Shown piece after piece: positions 25,926-34,928 of a stretch of DNA of 64,000 nucleotides (positions within the stretch are counted from its first letter, which is position 1; each line of letters begins with the position of its first letter). The notes beneath the pieces are model-generated. The model saw only the letters and a list, made by a program, of their open reading frames with translations. It had not been told where the DNA came from and did not search any database. The DNA lies in NCBI RefSeq assembly GCF_006715175.1, contig NZ_VFMQ01000001.1, positions 1,612,001 to 1,676,000 of the forward strand. Direction: 5' to 3'. Origin of the DNA: Curtobacterium citreum. GTDB lineage: Bacteria; Actinomycetota; Actinomycetes; Actinomycetales; Microbacteriaceae. The position numbers were made by a program, and so were the translations under genes.

Positions 25926-28487
25926 GTGACCACCGAGCACCCCACCGAGCAGGCACCCGTCGACCCCGACGCCTACGACTTCCGGCGCATCCAGGAGAAG
26001 TGGCAGCCGCGGTGGGAGGAGCTCGGACTCTTCACCACCGACCTCGACGACAGCCGCCCGCGCAAGTACATCCTCGAGATGTTCCCGTACCCGTCCGGCG
26101 ACCTGCACATGGGCCACGCCGAGAACTGGGCGCTGGGCGACTTCGTGGCGCGCTACTGGCGGCAGCAGGGCTTCAACGTGCTGCACCCGATCGGCTGGGA
26201 CTCGTTCGGGCTGCCCGCCGAGAACGCCGCCATCAAGCGCGGGGTCGACCCGCGTGAGTGGACCTACGCGAACATCGAGCAGCAGAAGGCGTCGTTCAAG
26301 CGCTACGCGCCGTCCTTCGACTGGACGACCGAGATCCACACCTCGGACCCCGAGTACTACAAGTGGAACCAGTGGCTGTTCCTCAAGATGTACGAGAAGG
26401 GCCTGGCGTACCGGAAGGACAGCTGGGTCAACTGGGACCCGGTGGACCAGACCGTGCTCGCGAACGAGCAGGTGCTGCCCGACGGCACCTCGGACCGCTC
26501 CGGCGCCGTCGTCGTCAAGAAGAAGCTGACGCAGTGGTACTTCGCGATCACGAAGTACGCCGACCGCCTGCTCGACGACCTCAACCAGCTCGAGGGCCGC
26601 TGGCCGGCGAAGGTCATCGCCCAGCAGCGCAACTGGATCGGCCGCTCGGTCGGTGCCGACGTCGACTTCGTCATCGAGGGTCGCGACGAGCCGGTCACCG
26701 TCTTCACCACGCGCCCGGACACGATCCACGGCGTGACGTTCCTGGTCGTGTCGCCGGACTCCGACCTGGCGGCGTCGCTGGTCTCCTCCGCTGAGCCCGC
26801 GGTGCGCGACGCGTTCGACGAGTACCTGACGGCGACGCAGAAGACCTCCGAGATCGACCGGCAGAACGCTGACCGTCCGAAGACGGGCGTCCCGCTCGGC
26901 CGCTTCGCGATCCACCCGCTGACGGGCGAGCGTCTGCCGATCTGGGCCGCCGACTACGTGCTCGCCGACTACGGCCACGGTGCGGTCATGGCCGTCCCGG
27001 CGCACGACCAGCGCGACCTCGACTTCGCGCGGGCGTTCGACCTGCCCGTCAAGGTCGTCGTCGACACGAACGCCGCCGTCACCGGCGCGATCCCGGTGAT
27101 CCCCGAGGGCGCGACGCTCGAGGACCTGCCCGCCCTCGACCCCGTCTCCACCGGCGAGGCGCTGACCGGCCAGGGACGGATGATCAACTCCGGCCCGCTC
27201 GACGGCATGTCGAAGCAGCACGCGATCACCGCGGCGATCGGCCTGCTCGAGGAGCGCGGCACCGGTCGTGCCGCGAAGACCTACCGCCTGCGCGACTGGC
27301 TCATCTCGCGGCAGCGCTTCTGGGGCACCCCGATCCCGATCATCCACGGCGCCGACGGCACCGAGCACCCGGTGCCGTTCGACCAGCTGCCGGTGCGCCT
27401 GCCGTCGACCGAGGGCCTCGACCTCAAGCCGAAGGGCACCTCGCCCCTCGGCGGCGCCACTGACTGGGTGAACGTGCCGAACCCGGTTGACGGCTCGCCG
27501 GCGCTGCGCGACACCGACACGATGGACACGTTCGTCGACTCGTCGTGGTACTTCCTGCGCTTCCTCGCCGCGAACGACGACACGCAGGCGTTCGACCCGG
27601 CCATCGCGCGCAAGTGGGCTCCGGTCGACCAGTACATCGGCGGCATCGAGCACGCGATCCTGCACCTGCTGTACGCCCGCTTCGTCACGAAGGTCCTGTT
27701 CGACCTCGGGTACCTCGACTTCACCGAGCCGTTCTCGGCGCTGCTCAACCAGGGCATGGTGCTGTCCGGCGGTTCGAAGATGTCGAAGTCGAAGGGCGGC
27801 GTCTCGCTCGGCGACGAGCTCGACGCGAACGGTGTCGACGCGATCCGCCTGGTGATGGGCTTCGCCGGCCCGCCGGAGGACGACATCAACTGGGAGGACG
27901 TCTCTCCGTCGGCGTCCGCGCGCTTCCTCGCCCGTGCCTACCGCCTGGCGACCGACGTCACGTCGTCGCCCGACGCCGTGTGGGCCGACGGCGACCGTGC
28001 ACTCCGGCAGGTCACGCACCGCTTCCTGGCGGACGCCCCCGGCCTCATGGAGTCGTTCAAGTTCAACGTCGTGATCGCGCGGCTCATGGACCTGGTGAAC
28101 GTCACCCGCAAGGCCATCGACAGCGGCCCCGGCGCCGGTGACCCCGCCGTGCGCGAGGCCGCCGAGACCGTCGCACTGGCCCTCGCCGTGTTCGCGCCGT
28201 ACACCGGCGAGGAGATGTGGGAGAAGCTGGGCTACGAGGCCACCGTCGCCACGTACGGCTGGCGGAAGGCCGACCCGACGCTGCTCGTGCAGGACACCCT
28301 GACGGCGGTCGTGCAGGTCAACGGCAAGGTCCGGGACTCGTTCGAGGTGTCGAAGTCGATCGAAGCGGACGAGCTCGAGCAGCTCGCGCGTGCGTCGGCG
28401 AACGTGCAGCGGTACATCGGCGAGCGCGAGATCGTGAAGGTCATCGTGCGGGCGCCGAAGCTCGTGAACATCGCGATCAAGGGCTGA
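25926..28487 (+). CDS. leuS: Leucyl-tRNA synthetase
   Basis: Charges tRNA-Leu. The 853 residues are class I and bacterial type. The HIGH-equivalent HMGH lies at 61-64 in [17 protein letters not shown], the editing (CP1) domain inserts between about 225 and 420, and KMSKS lies near 618 in [11 protein letters not shown]. The C-terminal anticodon domain ends near 853. Two in-frame GTG codons (25920, 25926) are possible; the second gives the better spacing from the TACGCT box. Confidence 0.96.
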   Translation: MTTEHPTEQAPVDPDAYDFRRIQEKWQPRWEELGLFTTDLDDSRPRKYILEMFPYPSGDLHMGHAENWALGDFVARYWRQQGFNVLHPIGWDSFGLPAENAAIKRGVDPREWTYANIEQQKASFKRYAPSFDWTTEIHTSDPEYYKWNQWLFLKMYEKGLAYRKDSWVNWDPVDQTVLANEQVLPDGTSDRSGAVVVKKKLTQWYFAITKYADRLLDDLNQLEGRWPAKVIAQQRNWIGRSVGADVDFVIEGRDEPVTVFTTRPDTIHGVTFLVVSPDSDLAASLVSSAEPAVRDAFDEYLTATQKTSEIDRQNADRPKTGVPLGRFAIHPLTGERLPIWAADYVLADYGHGAVMAVPAHDQRDLDFARAFDLPVKVVVDTNAAVTGAIPVIPEGATLEDLPALDPVSTGEALTGQGRMINSGPLDGMSKQHAITAAIGLLEERGTGRAAKTYRLRDWLISRQRFWGTPIPIIHGADGTEHPVPFDQLPVRLPSTEGLDLKPKGTSPLGGATDWVNVPNPVDGSPALRDTDTMDTFVDSSWYFLRFLAANDDTQAFDPAIARKWAPVDQYIGGIEHAILHLLYARFVTKVLFDLGYLDFTEPFSALLNQGMVLSGGSKMSKSKGGVSLGDELDANGVDAIRLVMGFAGPPEDDINWEDVSPSASARFLARAYRLATDVTSSPDAVWADGDRALRQVTHRFLADAPGLMESFKFNVVIARLMDLVNVTRKAIDSGPGAGDPAVREAAETVALALAVFAPYTGEEMWEKLGYEATVATYGWRKADPTLLVQDTLTAVVQVNGKVRDSFEVSKSIEADELEQLARASANVQRYIGEREIVKVIVRAPKLVNIAIKG

Positions 28488-28507
28488 GGCCCTCCTCCAC
28501 AGGCATC

Positions 28508-28545
28508 GGCCCGGCGTCGCCCTCCACAGGGGCGGACGCCGGGCC
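28508..28545 (+). terminator. leuS terminator
   Basis: An 11-bp stem GGCCCGGCGTC/GACGCCGGGCC with further inner pairing. Its loop contains a TCCACAGG octamer. Confidence 0.65.
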
Positions 28546-28579
28546 GTCGTCGTCGGTCCGGCGTTCCTAACGTGCCGGC

Positions 28580-29368
28580 ATGGCTCCTGTTGACCCGGTC
28601 CCCGACGCCCGCTGGCGACGCTGGACGCTGACGCCGCGGACGGCGGTGGCGCTCGGGGCGGTGGTCGTCGCGGTCGCGCTCGCGATCGTCGGCGTGGGTG
28701 CCGTGGGGGAGCGCTCGACGGGGCAGGTCACGGTGTCCGGTGGGCCGGCCGGGTCGGTCGCGGGGTCTGGGTCGGCGTCCGGGGCCGCGTCCGCCGGGAC
28801 GGACGGTCGGCCTGGAGGCACGGGGGCGCCCCGGTCGCTCGACGCGCGTCCGACAGGTGGGCCGGCTCCGTCACCGACGGCGGCGCTCGTCTCCGTGTAC
28901 GTGGTCGGCGCGGTCGCTCGCGCGGGGGTCGTCGAGCTGCCGGACGGCTCCCGCGTGCAGGCCGCGATCGAACGAGCGGGCGGGGCGACCGACGTCGCGG
29001 ACCTGACGCGGGTGAACCTGGCGCGCCCGGTGGTCGACGGTGAGCGGCTGTACGTGCCCGCGGTGGGCGAGACCGAGGTGCCGGCGGCGCTCGGTCCGGA
29101 CGTGGCGGGCGGCGCCGGCGGTGGTGCCGGGGCTGGCGCCGGTGGCGGCTCGGCTGCCGGTGCCGGCGGCGCGGGGGACGTCGTCGACCTGAACCGGGCG
29201 GACCAGGCGACGCTCGAGACCCTGCCCGGGATCGGGCCGGCCCTCGCCGCGCGGATCATCTCCTGGCGGGACGAGCACGGCGGCTTCACCACGGTCGAGG
29301 ACCTGCTCGACGTCAGCGGCATCGGCGACACCCGGTTCGCGGAGCTCCGGGAGCGGGTCCGGGTGTGA
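28580..29368 (+). CDS. comEA: ComEA-like DNA-binding competence protein
   Basis: A protein of 262 residues. One N-terminal membrane anchor (about 20-43) is followed by a Gly/Ser/Ala-rich linker, an SLBB/SOS-like domain near 100-155 (VSVYVVGAVARAGVVELPDG), a second Gly/Ala-rich linker, and a C-terminal helix-hairpin-helix pair (195-262; DLNRADQATLETLPGIG). ComEA binds incoming DNA outside the membrane and hands it to ComEC, which is encoded next with a GTGA overlap. A TAACGT box ends 6 nt before the ATG. Whether these bacteria are transformable is not known from sequence. Confidence 0.9.
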   Translation: MAPVDPVPDARWRRWTLTPRTAVALGAVVVAVALAIVGVGAVGERSTGQVTVSGGPAGSVAGSGSASGAASAGTDGRPGGTGAPRSLDARPTGGPAPSPTAALVSVYVVGAVARAGVVELPDGSRVQAAIERAGGATDVADLTRVNLARPVVDGERLYVPAVGETEVPAALGPDVAGGAGGGAGAGAGGGSAAGAGGAGDVVDLNRADQATLETLPGIGPALAARIISWRDEHGGFTTVEDLLDVSGIGDTRFAELRERVRV

Positions 29369-32300
29369 GGGCCGTCGACCTCCGTCCGGTCCTCACGGAC
29401 CTGCGGTTCGCCGGCCCGGTCGCCGTGGCGTGGGTGGTCGCGGTGCTCCTGGTCGCGCAGCCCGGGTCCGCGATCGTCGTCGCAGCGGTCGCGGCCGGCG
29501 TCGCCGTGCTCGGCGGAGTCGTCACCGGGCACCAGACGTTCCGTCCGCGGGTGCGCGCCGTCGGCGCCGTCGTGCTGACCGCGGGGGCGTGCTGCGTGCT
29601 CGTCGCGGTGTCGATCGCGGTCGGGCATGTGCACCGCGACCCCGAGGCCCTGCGGCGTGCCGTCGGCCACAGCGCCACGGTCGTTGTCGACCTGCGCCGC
29701 GACCTCGCGCCGGCCGACCGATCGGTGCTCGGAGCGCTCCGCGCGGTGGACGGGCACGGTGTCGGGGCCGTGCCGGTGCGGGTGGTCACGACCTCCGACA
29801 CGGTGCTGCCAGCGGGGAGCGTGCTCACCGGGCGCGCGACCGTCGAGCGGGACGACCCGGGATCGCCGACCGCGGCGGTGCTCTTCCTGCGCGGCGAGCC
29901 CGAGCGGGAGCCACCGACCGGCGCACTGGCGGCGACGGCCGAGGTCCGCCGGGCCTTCGTCGCAGTCACGGCGGACCTGCCGGAACCGGGCGCCGCCCTC
30001 CTCCGCGGTCTCGCGATCGGCGACCGCAGCGGGCTCGACCCCAGGACGGAAGCCGCGATGGAGACGTCGGCGCTCACCCACCTGACGGCGGTGTCCGGCT
30101 CGAACTGCGCGGTGGTGGTCGCACTCGTGGTGGCGGTCGGCCGCGGGCTCGGCGCGCCCAGGTGCATGCGCGCCGTCGCGGCGGTGGCGCTCCTCGTCGC
30201 CTTCGTCGTGCTCGTCCGCCCGGACCCGTCCATCCTGCGGGCGACCGTGATGGCCGTCGTCGTGCTCGTCGTCCGCCTGACCGGGCGGCCGGTCCGCGGC
30301 GTGCCCCTCGTCGCCCTGGCCGTGCTCGGGATGCTCGTCGTCGACCCCTGGACCGGGCGGGCGATCGCGTTCGCGCTCTCGGTGCTCGCGACCGGCGGCA
30401 TCCTCGTGCTCGGGCCACCGCTCACCGAGCTGCTCGCGCGGCGGCTCTGGCCACCGGTGGCAGCCGCGGTGGCGGTCCCGGTCGCGGCGCAGGCGGCCTG
30501 CTGGCCGGTGACGATCGTGCTCGCCCCGGTGTTCCCGACCTACGCGGTGCCGGCCAACCTGCTCACCGAGCCGCTCGCGCCGGTCGTCACGGTCCTCGGC
30601 CTCGCTGCGTGCACGGTGGCACCGGTGTGGCCCGCAGCGGCGGAGGTCCTCGCCGGCGTCGCCTGGGCACCGGCCGCCGCGATCGGGTGGGTGGCGCACG
30701 CCGCGGCCGCGCTCCCCGCAGCGTCGATCGGGTGGCCCGCCGGCGGGACGGGGATCGTCGCCGCGGTCGTCGTGAGCGGAGCCGTCGCGGCGGCCGTGCT
30801 CGTCCGCGAGCGCCAGCGGGTCCCGGTGCTCCTCGTCGGTGCGGTGGCACTCGCGCTGGGTGTCGGCGCGGTCGCGGTACCCCGTGCGGTCCTGCGGTCG
30901 AGCGTGCCGGCGGACTGGTCGGTGGCGATGTGCGACGTCGGACAAGGGGACGCGGTGCTCGTCCGGGCGCCGGACGGCCCGATCGCACTCGTCGACACCG
31001 GGGACGACGGACCACGCCTGCTCGCGTGCCTCGACCTGCTCGGGGTGGAGCGGGTGGCGCTGCTCGTCCTGACGCACTTCGACCGGGACCACGTCGGCGC
31101 ACTGCCCGCCGTCGCGGGGCTGGTCGACCGTGCGCTCATCGGACCGGTCGGGCGCGCCGAGGACGCCCAGGTCGTCGAGGACCTGCGCCGTGCCGAGGTG
31201 CAGGTCGGGACGGCCGACGACACGACTGAGGGCACGCTGGGTGCCCTCGGGTGGCGGGCGGTGTGGCCGCCGTCGGGGTCCGGCGACGCGGGCAACGACG
31301 CGAGCGTCGTGCTCGCCACGACCGCGGGCGCCGGGTGCGGGACCTGCGTGTCCGGCGTCTTCCTCGGGGACCTCGGTGAGCGGGCGCAGCGGCGGCTCCG
31401 CCCGCACCTGGACGTGCACCCCGACGTCGTCAAGGTCGCGCACCACGGGTCGGCCGACCAGGACCCGGGGCTCTACCGGCAGTTGGCGGCGCCGGTGGGG
31501 CTGATCGGCGTCGGGGCGGACAACACGTACGGGCACCCCACGCAGCGGACGCTCGATCTGCTCCGGGCCGCGGGGACGACGGCGTTCCGGACCGATGTGC
31601 AGGGGACGGTCGTCGTCTCACGGGGCCGCTCCGGGGCGCTCCGGGTCTGGACGGAACACCCGGACGGCGCATCTCCGGGGCCGACCGGGGGAGTGCGGGC
31701 CGAGCCGTCGGCGGCCGGCCGTAGGATCGTCGCGGGCCACGATCGACCCCGGAGCCGACCCCGGCGCCGACCTCGGCGACGTCCACGACCCCGCCCGCGA
31801 CGGAAGGACCGCATGCCCGCCAAGAAGCCCTCGCGCGCCGCCGCCGCGATCGACCAGGTGCCGTGGTCGGGGATCCGTCCCGCGCCCGTGGTGCTCGTCA
31901 CCGGGCCGGAGGCGTTCCTCGCCGACCGTGCGATCGGCGTCCTGCGCGACCTGCTCGTGGGCGAGGACCCCGCGCTCGAGGTGCACGACCTCGAAGCCGA
32001 CCAGTACGCACCGGGCCTGCTCGCGACCCTCGCGAGTCCGTCGCTCTTCGGCGAGCCCCGACTCGTGCGGGTCACCAACGTCGAGAAGTGCACGGACGCC
32101 TTCATCACCGAGACCATCGCGTACCTGCAGGGTCCGGCGGACGACGTCACGCTCGTCCTGCGGCACGGCGGTGGGGTCCGCGGCAAGAAGCTCCTCGACA
32201 CGATCCGCAGCGGGGTCGGCGGCGGCGTCGAGGTCCAGTGCGACGAGCTCAAGCGCGACACCGACAAGATCGACTTCGTCAACGCGGAGTTCCGAGCCGC

Positions 32301-32832
32301 CCGTCGCAAGGTCGTCCCCTCGGCCGTGCGCACGCTCGTGGCGGCGTTCTCCGACGACCTGGCCGAGCTCGCGGCCGCGTGCCGGCAGCTCCTGGCGGAC
32401 GAGGCCGAGGAGATCACCGACAAGGTCGTCGACAAGTACTACGGCGGGCGCGTCGAGACGAACGCGTTCAAGGTCGCCGACATCGCACTCGCGGGGCGCT
32501 CGGCCCCGGCGATCCTCGAGCTGCGGCACGCCCTGGCGACGGGGGAGGCCCCGGTCCCGATCGTCGCCGCGTTCGCGAGCAAGATCCGCACGATGGCGAA
32601 GGTCAGCTCCTTCCGTGGCACGAGCGGCCAGGCGGCGTCCGCCCTCGGCATGGCGCCGTGGCAGGTCCAGCGTGCACAGCGGGACGTCGCCGGGTGGAGC
32701 GAGGCCGGGTTGGCGAACGCGATCACGAGCATCGCCGAGGCGGACACCGCGGTGAAGGGCGGCTCGCGGGACGCGCACTACGCGCTCGAGGTCATGGTCC
32801 GCACGATCGCCCGGCGCGGCGAGGCCCGCTGA
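29365..32832 (+). CDS. comEC: ComEC/Rec2 DNA-uptake channel protein, open reading frame continuing in-frame through holA
   Basis: ComEC forms the membrane channel for transforming DNA. The first ~760 codons are a complete ComEC: N-terminal membrane region with DUF4131-like segment, the Competence domain with helices to about 500, and a metallo-beta-lactamase domain with GQGDAVLV near 529 and THFDRDHVGAL near 569. No stop codon follows. The frame runs through an Arg/Pro-rich stretch of about 55 codons (31650-31812) straight into holA and ends at the holA stop. Either the ComEC stop was lost, giving a ComEC-HolA fusion, or a sequencing indel hides it: a TAG exists in another frame at 31722. holA has its own start signals and is listed separately. 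Confidence 0.75.
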   Translation: MRAVDLRPVLTDLRFAGPVAVAWVVAVLLVAQPGSAIVVAAVAAGVAVLGGVVTGHQTFRPRVRAVGAVVLTAGACCVLVAVSIAVGHVHRDPEALRRAVGHSATVVVDLRRDLAPADRSVLGALRAVDGHGVGAVPVRVVTTSDTVLPAGSVLTGRATVERDDPGSPTAAVLFLRGEPEREPPTGALAATAEVRRAFVAVTADLPEPGAALLRGLAIGDRSGLDPRTEAAMETSALTHLTAVSGSNCAVVVALVVAVGRGLGAPRCMRAVAAVALLVAFVVLVRPDPSILRATVMAVVVLVVRLTGRPVRGVPLVALAVLGMLVVDPWTGRAIAFALSVLATGGILVLGPPLTELLARRLWPPVAAAVAVPVAAQAACWPVTIVLAPVFPTYAVPANLLTEPLAPVVTVLGLAACTVAPVWPAAAEVLAGVAWAPAAAIGWVAHAAAALPAASIGWPAGGTGIVAAVVVSGAVAAAVLVRERQRVPVLLVGAVALALGVGAVAVPRAVLRSSVPADWSVAMCDVGQGDAVLVRAPDGPIALVDTGDDGPRLLACLDLLGVERVALLVLTHFDRDHVGALPAVAGLVDRALIGPVGRAEDAQVVEDLRRAEVQVGTADDTTEGTLGALGWRAVWPPSGSGDAGNDASVVLATTAGAGCGTCVSGVFLGDLGERAQRRLRPHLDVHPDVVKVAHHGSADQDPGLYRQLAAPVGLIGVGADNTYGHPTQRTLDLLRAAGTTAFRTDVQGTVVVSRGRSGALRVWTEHPDGASPGPTGGVRAEPSAAGRRIVAGHDRPRSRPRRRPRRRPRPRPRRKDRMPAKKPSRAAAAIDQVPWSGIRPAPVVLVTGPEAFLADRAIGVLRDLLVGEDPALEVHDLEADQYAPGLLATLASPSLFGEPRLVRVTNVEKCTDAFITETIAYLQGPADDVTLVLRHGGGVRGKKLLDTIRSGVGGGVEVQCDELKRDTDKIDFVNAEFRAARRKVVPSAVRTLVAAFSDDLAELAAACRQLLADEAEEITDKVVDKYYGGRVETNAFKVADIALAGRSAPAILELRHALATGEAPVPIVAAFASKIRTMAKVSSFRGTSGQAASALGMAPWQVQRAQRDVAGWSEAGLANAITSIAEADTAVKGGSRDAHYALEVMVRTIARRGEAR
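31722..31727 (+). promoter_or_regulatory. Candidate holA -10 box (TAGGAT)
   Basis: TAGGAT lies 85 nt before the holA ATG at the junction between the ComEC-like and HolA-like parts of the open frame. It supports separate expression of HolA. Confidence 0.4.
31813..32832 (+). CDS. holA: DNA polymerase III delta subunit
   Basis: HolA is the clamp-loader subunit that opens the beta clamp. It has 339 residues from this ATG, the normal length. The N-terminal domain begins VVLVTGPEAFLADRAI, and the AAA+-like and C-terminal collar domains follow without a Walker motif, as in the family. The ATG is preceded by GGAAGGA at 31802-31808, a good ribosome site. The upstream comEC frame is open into this gene, so the same codons would also be read as the C-terminal third of a 1155-residue protein. 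The order comEA-comEC-holA-rpsT is standard in actinobacteria. Confidence 0.93.
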   Translation: MPAKKPSRAAAAIDQVPWSGIRPAPVVLVTGPEAFLADRAIGVLRDLLVGEDPALEVHDLEADQYAPGLLATLASPSLFGEPRLVRVTNVEKCTDAFITETIAYLQGPADDVTLVLRHGGGVRGKKLLDTIRSGVGGGVEVQCDELKRDTDKIDFVNAEFRAARRKVVPSAVRTLVAAFSDDLAELAAACRQLLADEAEEITDKVVDKYYGGRVETNAFKVADIALAGRSAPAILELRHALATGEAPVPIVAAFASKIRTMAKVSSFRGTSGQAASALGMAPWQVQRAQRDVAGWSEAGLANAITSIAEADTAVKGGSRDAHYALEVMVRTIARRGEAR

Positions 32833-32892
32833 CGCGACGGCGCCCGTGCTGCCGCGCGGTGCTGGCGCTCGTGCGTGGCGCGTCGTGCGATC

Positions 32893-32952
32893 GCACAACC
32901 GGAAGCACGCCGAACCACGCACTTCCGCGGCGCGTCGTGCTTCCGGTTGTGC
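32893..32952. repeat. Large intergenic hairpin between holA and rpsT
   Basis: Perfect 17-nt arms (GCACAACCGGAAGCACG and its complement) flank a 26-nt loop. GCGCGTCGTGC occurs just before the left arm and again overlapping the right arm. It occupies the first part of the 318-nt gap 32833-33150. The middle of the gap has a short CCGGCA repeat (near 33013-33033) and nothing else recognisable before the terminator. Confidence 0.7.
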
Positions 32953-33070
32953 CGCGTCGTGCCCGCCCGCGGCTCGCATACACGCCCCGGCGCCGGCCCT
33001 TGGCGACCATGCCGGCACCGGCACCGGCACCGGCGCCGGGCCTCCCGGCCGCCGTCGGCTCCGACAACGA

Positions 33071-33104
33071 CGAAGGCCCCGCACCGATCGGTGCGGGGCC
33101 TTCG
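33071..33104. terminator. Bidirectional terminator, holA / rpsT
   Basis: A perfect 34-nt palindrome (arm CGAAGGCCCCGCACCGA) between convergent genes. Confidence 0.85.
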
Positions 33105-33150
33105 TGCGGCACTCAGTGGATCAGAGAACCCGATCTCAGAGGGCAGGATC

Positions 33151-33411
33151 TCAGAGGGCAGAGACCTTCTTGGCGATGGCCGACTTGCGGTTCGCCGCCT
33201 GGTTCTTGTGGATGACGCCCTTGCTCACGGCCTTGTCGAGCTTCTTCGAGGCGAGGACGAGGGCCGCGGTGGCCTTGTCCTTGTCGCCGGCGGCGACGGC
33301 CTCGTTGGTGTGACGGATGACCGTCTTGAGCTCCGAGCGGTAGGCCTTGTTGCGCTCCTGGGCCTTCAGGTTGGTCTTGATGCGCTTGATCTGCGACTTG
33401 ATGTTCGCCAT
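33151..33411 (-). CDS. rpsT: 30S ribosomal protein S20
   Basis: S20 binds the 5' domain of 16S rRNA early in 30S assembly. It has 86 residues, Lys/Ala-rich and helical throughout ([14 protein letters not shown] at the N-terminus). The ATG follows AAGGAG on the minus strand. A TAGAGT box near 33520-33525 (minus strand) would give a leader of roughly 100 nt, long enough for autoregulation, though no specific structure was found. Confidence 0.97.
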   Translation of the reverse strand: MANIKSQIKRIKTNLKAQERNKAYRSELKTVIRHTNEAVAAGDKDKATAALVLASKKLDKAVSKGVIHKNQAANRKSAIAKKVSAL

Positions 33412-33606
33412 GCGTGTTGCTCCTTGTCGTCTCTCCGGGTGGTCGCGACGTCTGGGTAGAGGGGCCCTCCGTCGCATCGCGTTCCACCCGTGGGCGGGGA
33501 ACGCGGAAGCCAGCCACCAACTCTACCAGCAGGACGGGGTCCCACCAAAGACCGGAGCGTCGCGGTCGGAAACCGCCCGGCAACACGCAGCCGCTACCGT
33601 GACGGC

Positions 33607-34773
33607 ATGCCCTCCCTCGCGCCCCGGATCGACACCGTCCCCGCCTCCGGCATCCGCCGGGTGTACGAGCAGGCCGCCCTGCTCCAGGCCGACGGCACCG
33701 ACGTGGCGATGCTCGTGATCGGCGAGCCGGACGTCCCGGTGGCCCCGCACGTCGGCGAGGCGGCGCGCCGTGCCTGGTCCGAGGACCGCACCGACTACAC
33801 GCCGAACGGCGGGATCGCCCCGCTGCGTGCTGCGATCCAGGAGAAGCTGCGCCGCGAGAACCGGATCGAGGTCGACCTCGAGCAGGTCTGGATGACGATC
33901 GGCGCGACGCAGGCCCTGTTCCAGGCGATGACCCTCGTCCTCAGCCCGGGCGACGAGGTGCTCGTGCCGGACCCCGGGTACACGACCTTCACGATGAACG
34001 CGCACATCCTCGGCGCGACCCCGGTGCCGTACCGGCTCGAGCCGCAGCACGGCTTCGAGCCGGACCTCGACGCGCTCGAGGCGAGCATCACCGAGCGGAC
34101 CCGGGCGCTCGTCGTGAACTCCCCGTCCAACCCGCTCGGCTCGGTGTTCGGCGAGGACACCCTGCGCGCCCTGCTCGCCCTCGCGAAGCGGCACGACCTC
34201 TGGGTGATCAGCGACGAGGTCTACGAGTACTTCACCTACGGCACCCGACACGTCAGCATCGCCGCCCTCGACGAGGACGACCGCGTCTTCAGTGCCTTCT
34301 CCCTGAGCAAGACCTACGCGATGACCGGTGTCCGCGTCGGCTACCTCGTGACACCGAAGGGCCTCGGCCCGACGATGCGCACCACGCAGGAGGCGATGAT
34401 CAGCTGCGTCGCCGAGCCGGACCAGTGGGCGGCGCTGGCCGCGATCGTCGGTGACCACCAGTCCGTGCAGGACGCCCGCGAGCACTACCGCGCGAACCTC
34501 GCCGTCGCGAAGGAGGTCCTCGACGCCGCCGGGATCCGCTACCTCGACCCCCGCGGGGCGTTCTACCTGTGGGTCGACGTGTCGCACGCCGCCGCCGGCG
34601 ACGTCGCGGAGTGGGCCCTCGCGTTCCTGCACCGCGAGCACGTCGCGGTCGCGCCCGGCAGCGCCTTCGGTCGCTCCGGCGAGGGCTGGATCCGTGTCTG
34701 CCTCGCCGCCACCGCGGACGACCTCCGCCGCGGCCTCGGCGCGCTGCCCGCCCCCGCAACGGTGGCCGTCTGA
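33607..34773 (+). CDS. Pyridoxal phosphate-dependent aminotransferase (class I/II)
   Basis: A fold-type I aminotransferase of 388 residues. The PLP lysine is K235 in FSLSKTYAMTGVRVGY, the Asp that contacts the pyridine nitrogen is in VISDEVYEYF near 202, and the phosphate-binding GATQALFQAM block lies near 99-108. The family covers aspartate and aromatic transaminases, and the substrate cannot be settled from sequence. The ATG lies 6 nt after a TACCGT box. It is closed by a palindrome that begins inside its stop codon. Confidence 0.88.
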   Translation: MPSLAPRIDTVPASGIRRVYEQAALLQADGTDVAMLVIGEPDVPVAPHVGEAARRAWSEDRTDYTPNGGIAPLRAAIQEKLRRENRIEVDLEQVWMTIGATQALFQAMTLVLSPGDEVLVPDPGYTTFTMNAHILGATPVPYRLEPQHGFEPDLDALEASITERTRALVVNSPSNPLGSVFGEDTLRALLALAKRHDLWVISDEVYEYFTYGTRHVSIAALDEDDRVFSAFSLSKTYAMTGVRVGYLVTPKGLGPTMRTTQEAMISCVAEPDQWAALAAIVGDHQSVQDAREHYRANLAVAKEVLDAAGIRYLDPRGAFYLWVDVSHAAAGDVAEWALAFLHREHVAVAPGSAFGRSGEGWIRVCLAATADDLRRGLGALPAPATVAV

Positions 34774-34818
34774 CGGACTGGAGGCGCGGGGCGGCCCCGC
34801 CACGCGCCTCCAGTCCGT
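34772..34818 (+). terminator. GGAGGC-family palindromic terminator after the aminotransferase
   Basis: Arms of about 23 bp with one mismatch; the left arm begins GACGGACTGGAGGCGCG and overlaps the TGA stop codon. Confidence 0.7.
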
Positions 34819-34928
34819 CCTCCACACCACCTGGTGCGGCGCCCGCCGTCCACAGGTGTGCCGGCGCTGCGCGCTCCGCGCGCACAACCGTGGGACAATC
34901 GTTCGACCGTCCCGACCCCTGAGGAACC

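Noticed and set aside
25926..28487. T-box leader for leuS or glyS
   Set aside because: The upstream regions are too short or lack any T-box sequence; leuS appears leaderless.
28567..31536. A 989-codon minus-strand open frame opposite comEA-comEC
   Set aside because: The composition is Arg/Asp/Gly-rich nonsense, whereas the plus strand encodes clear ComEA and ComEC domains.
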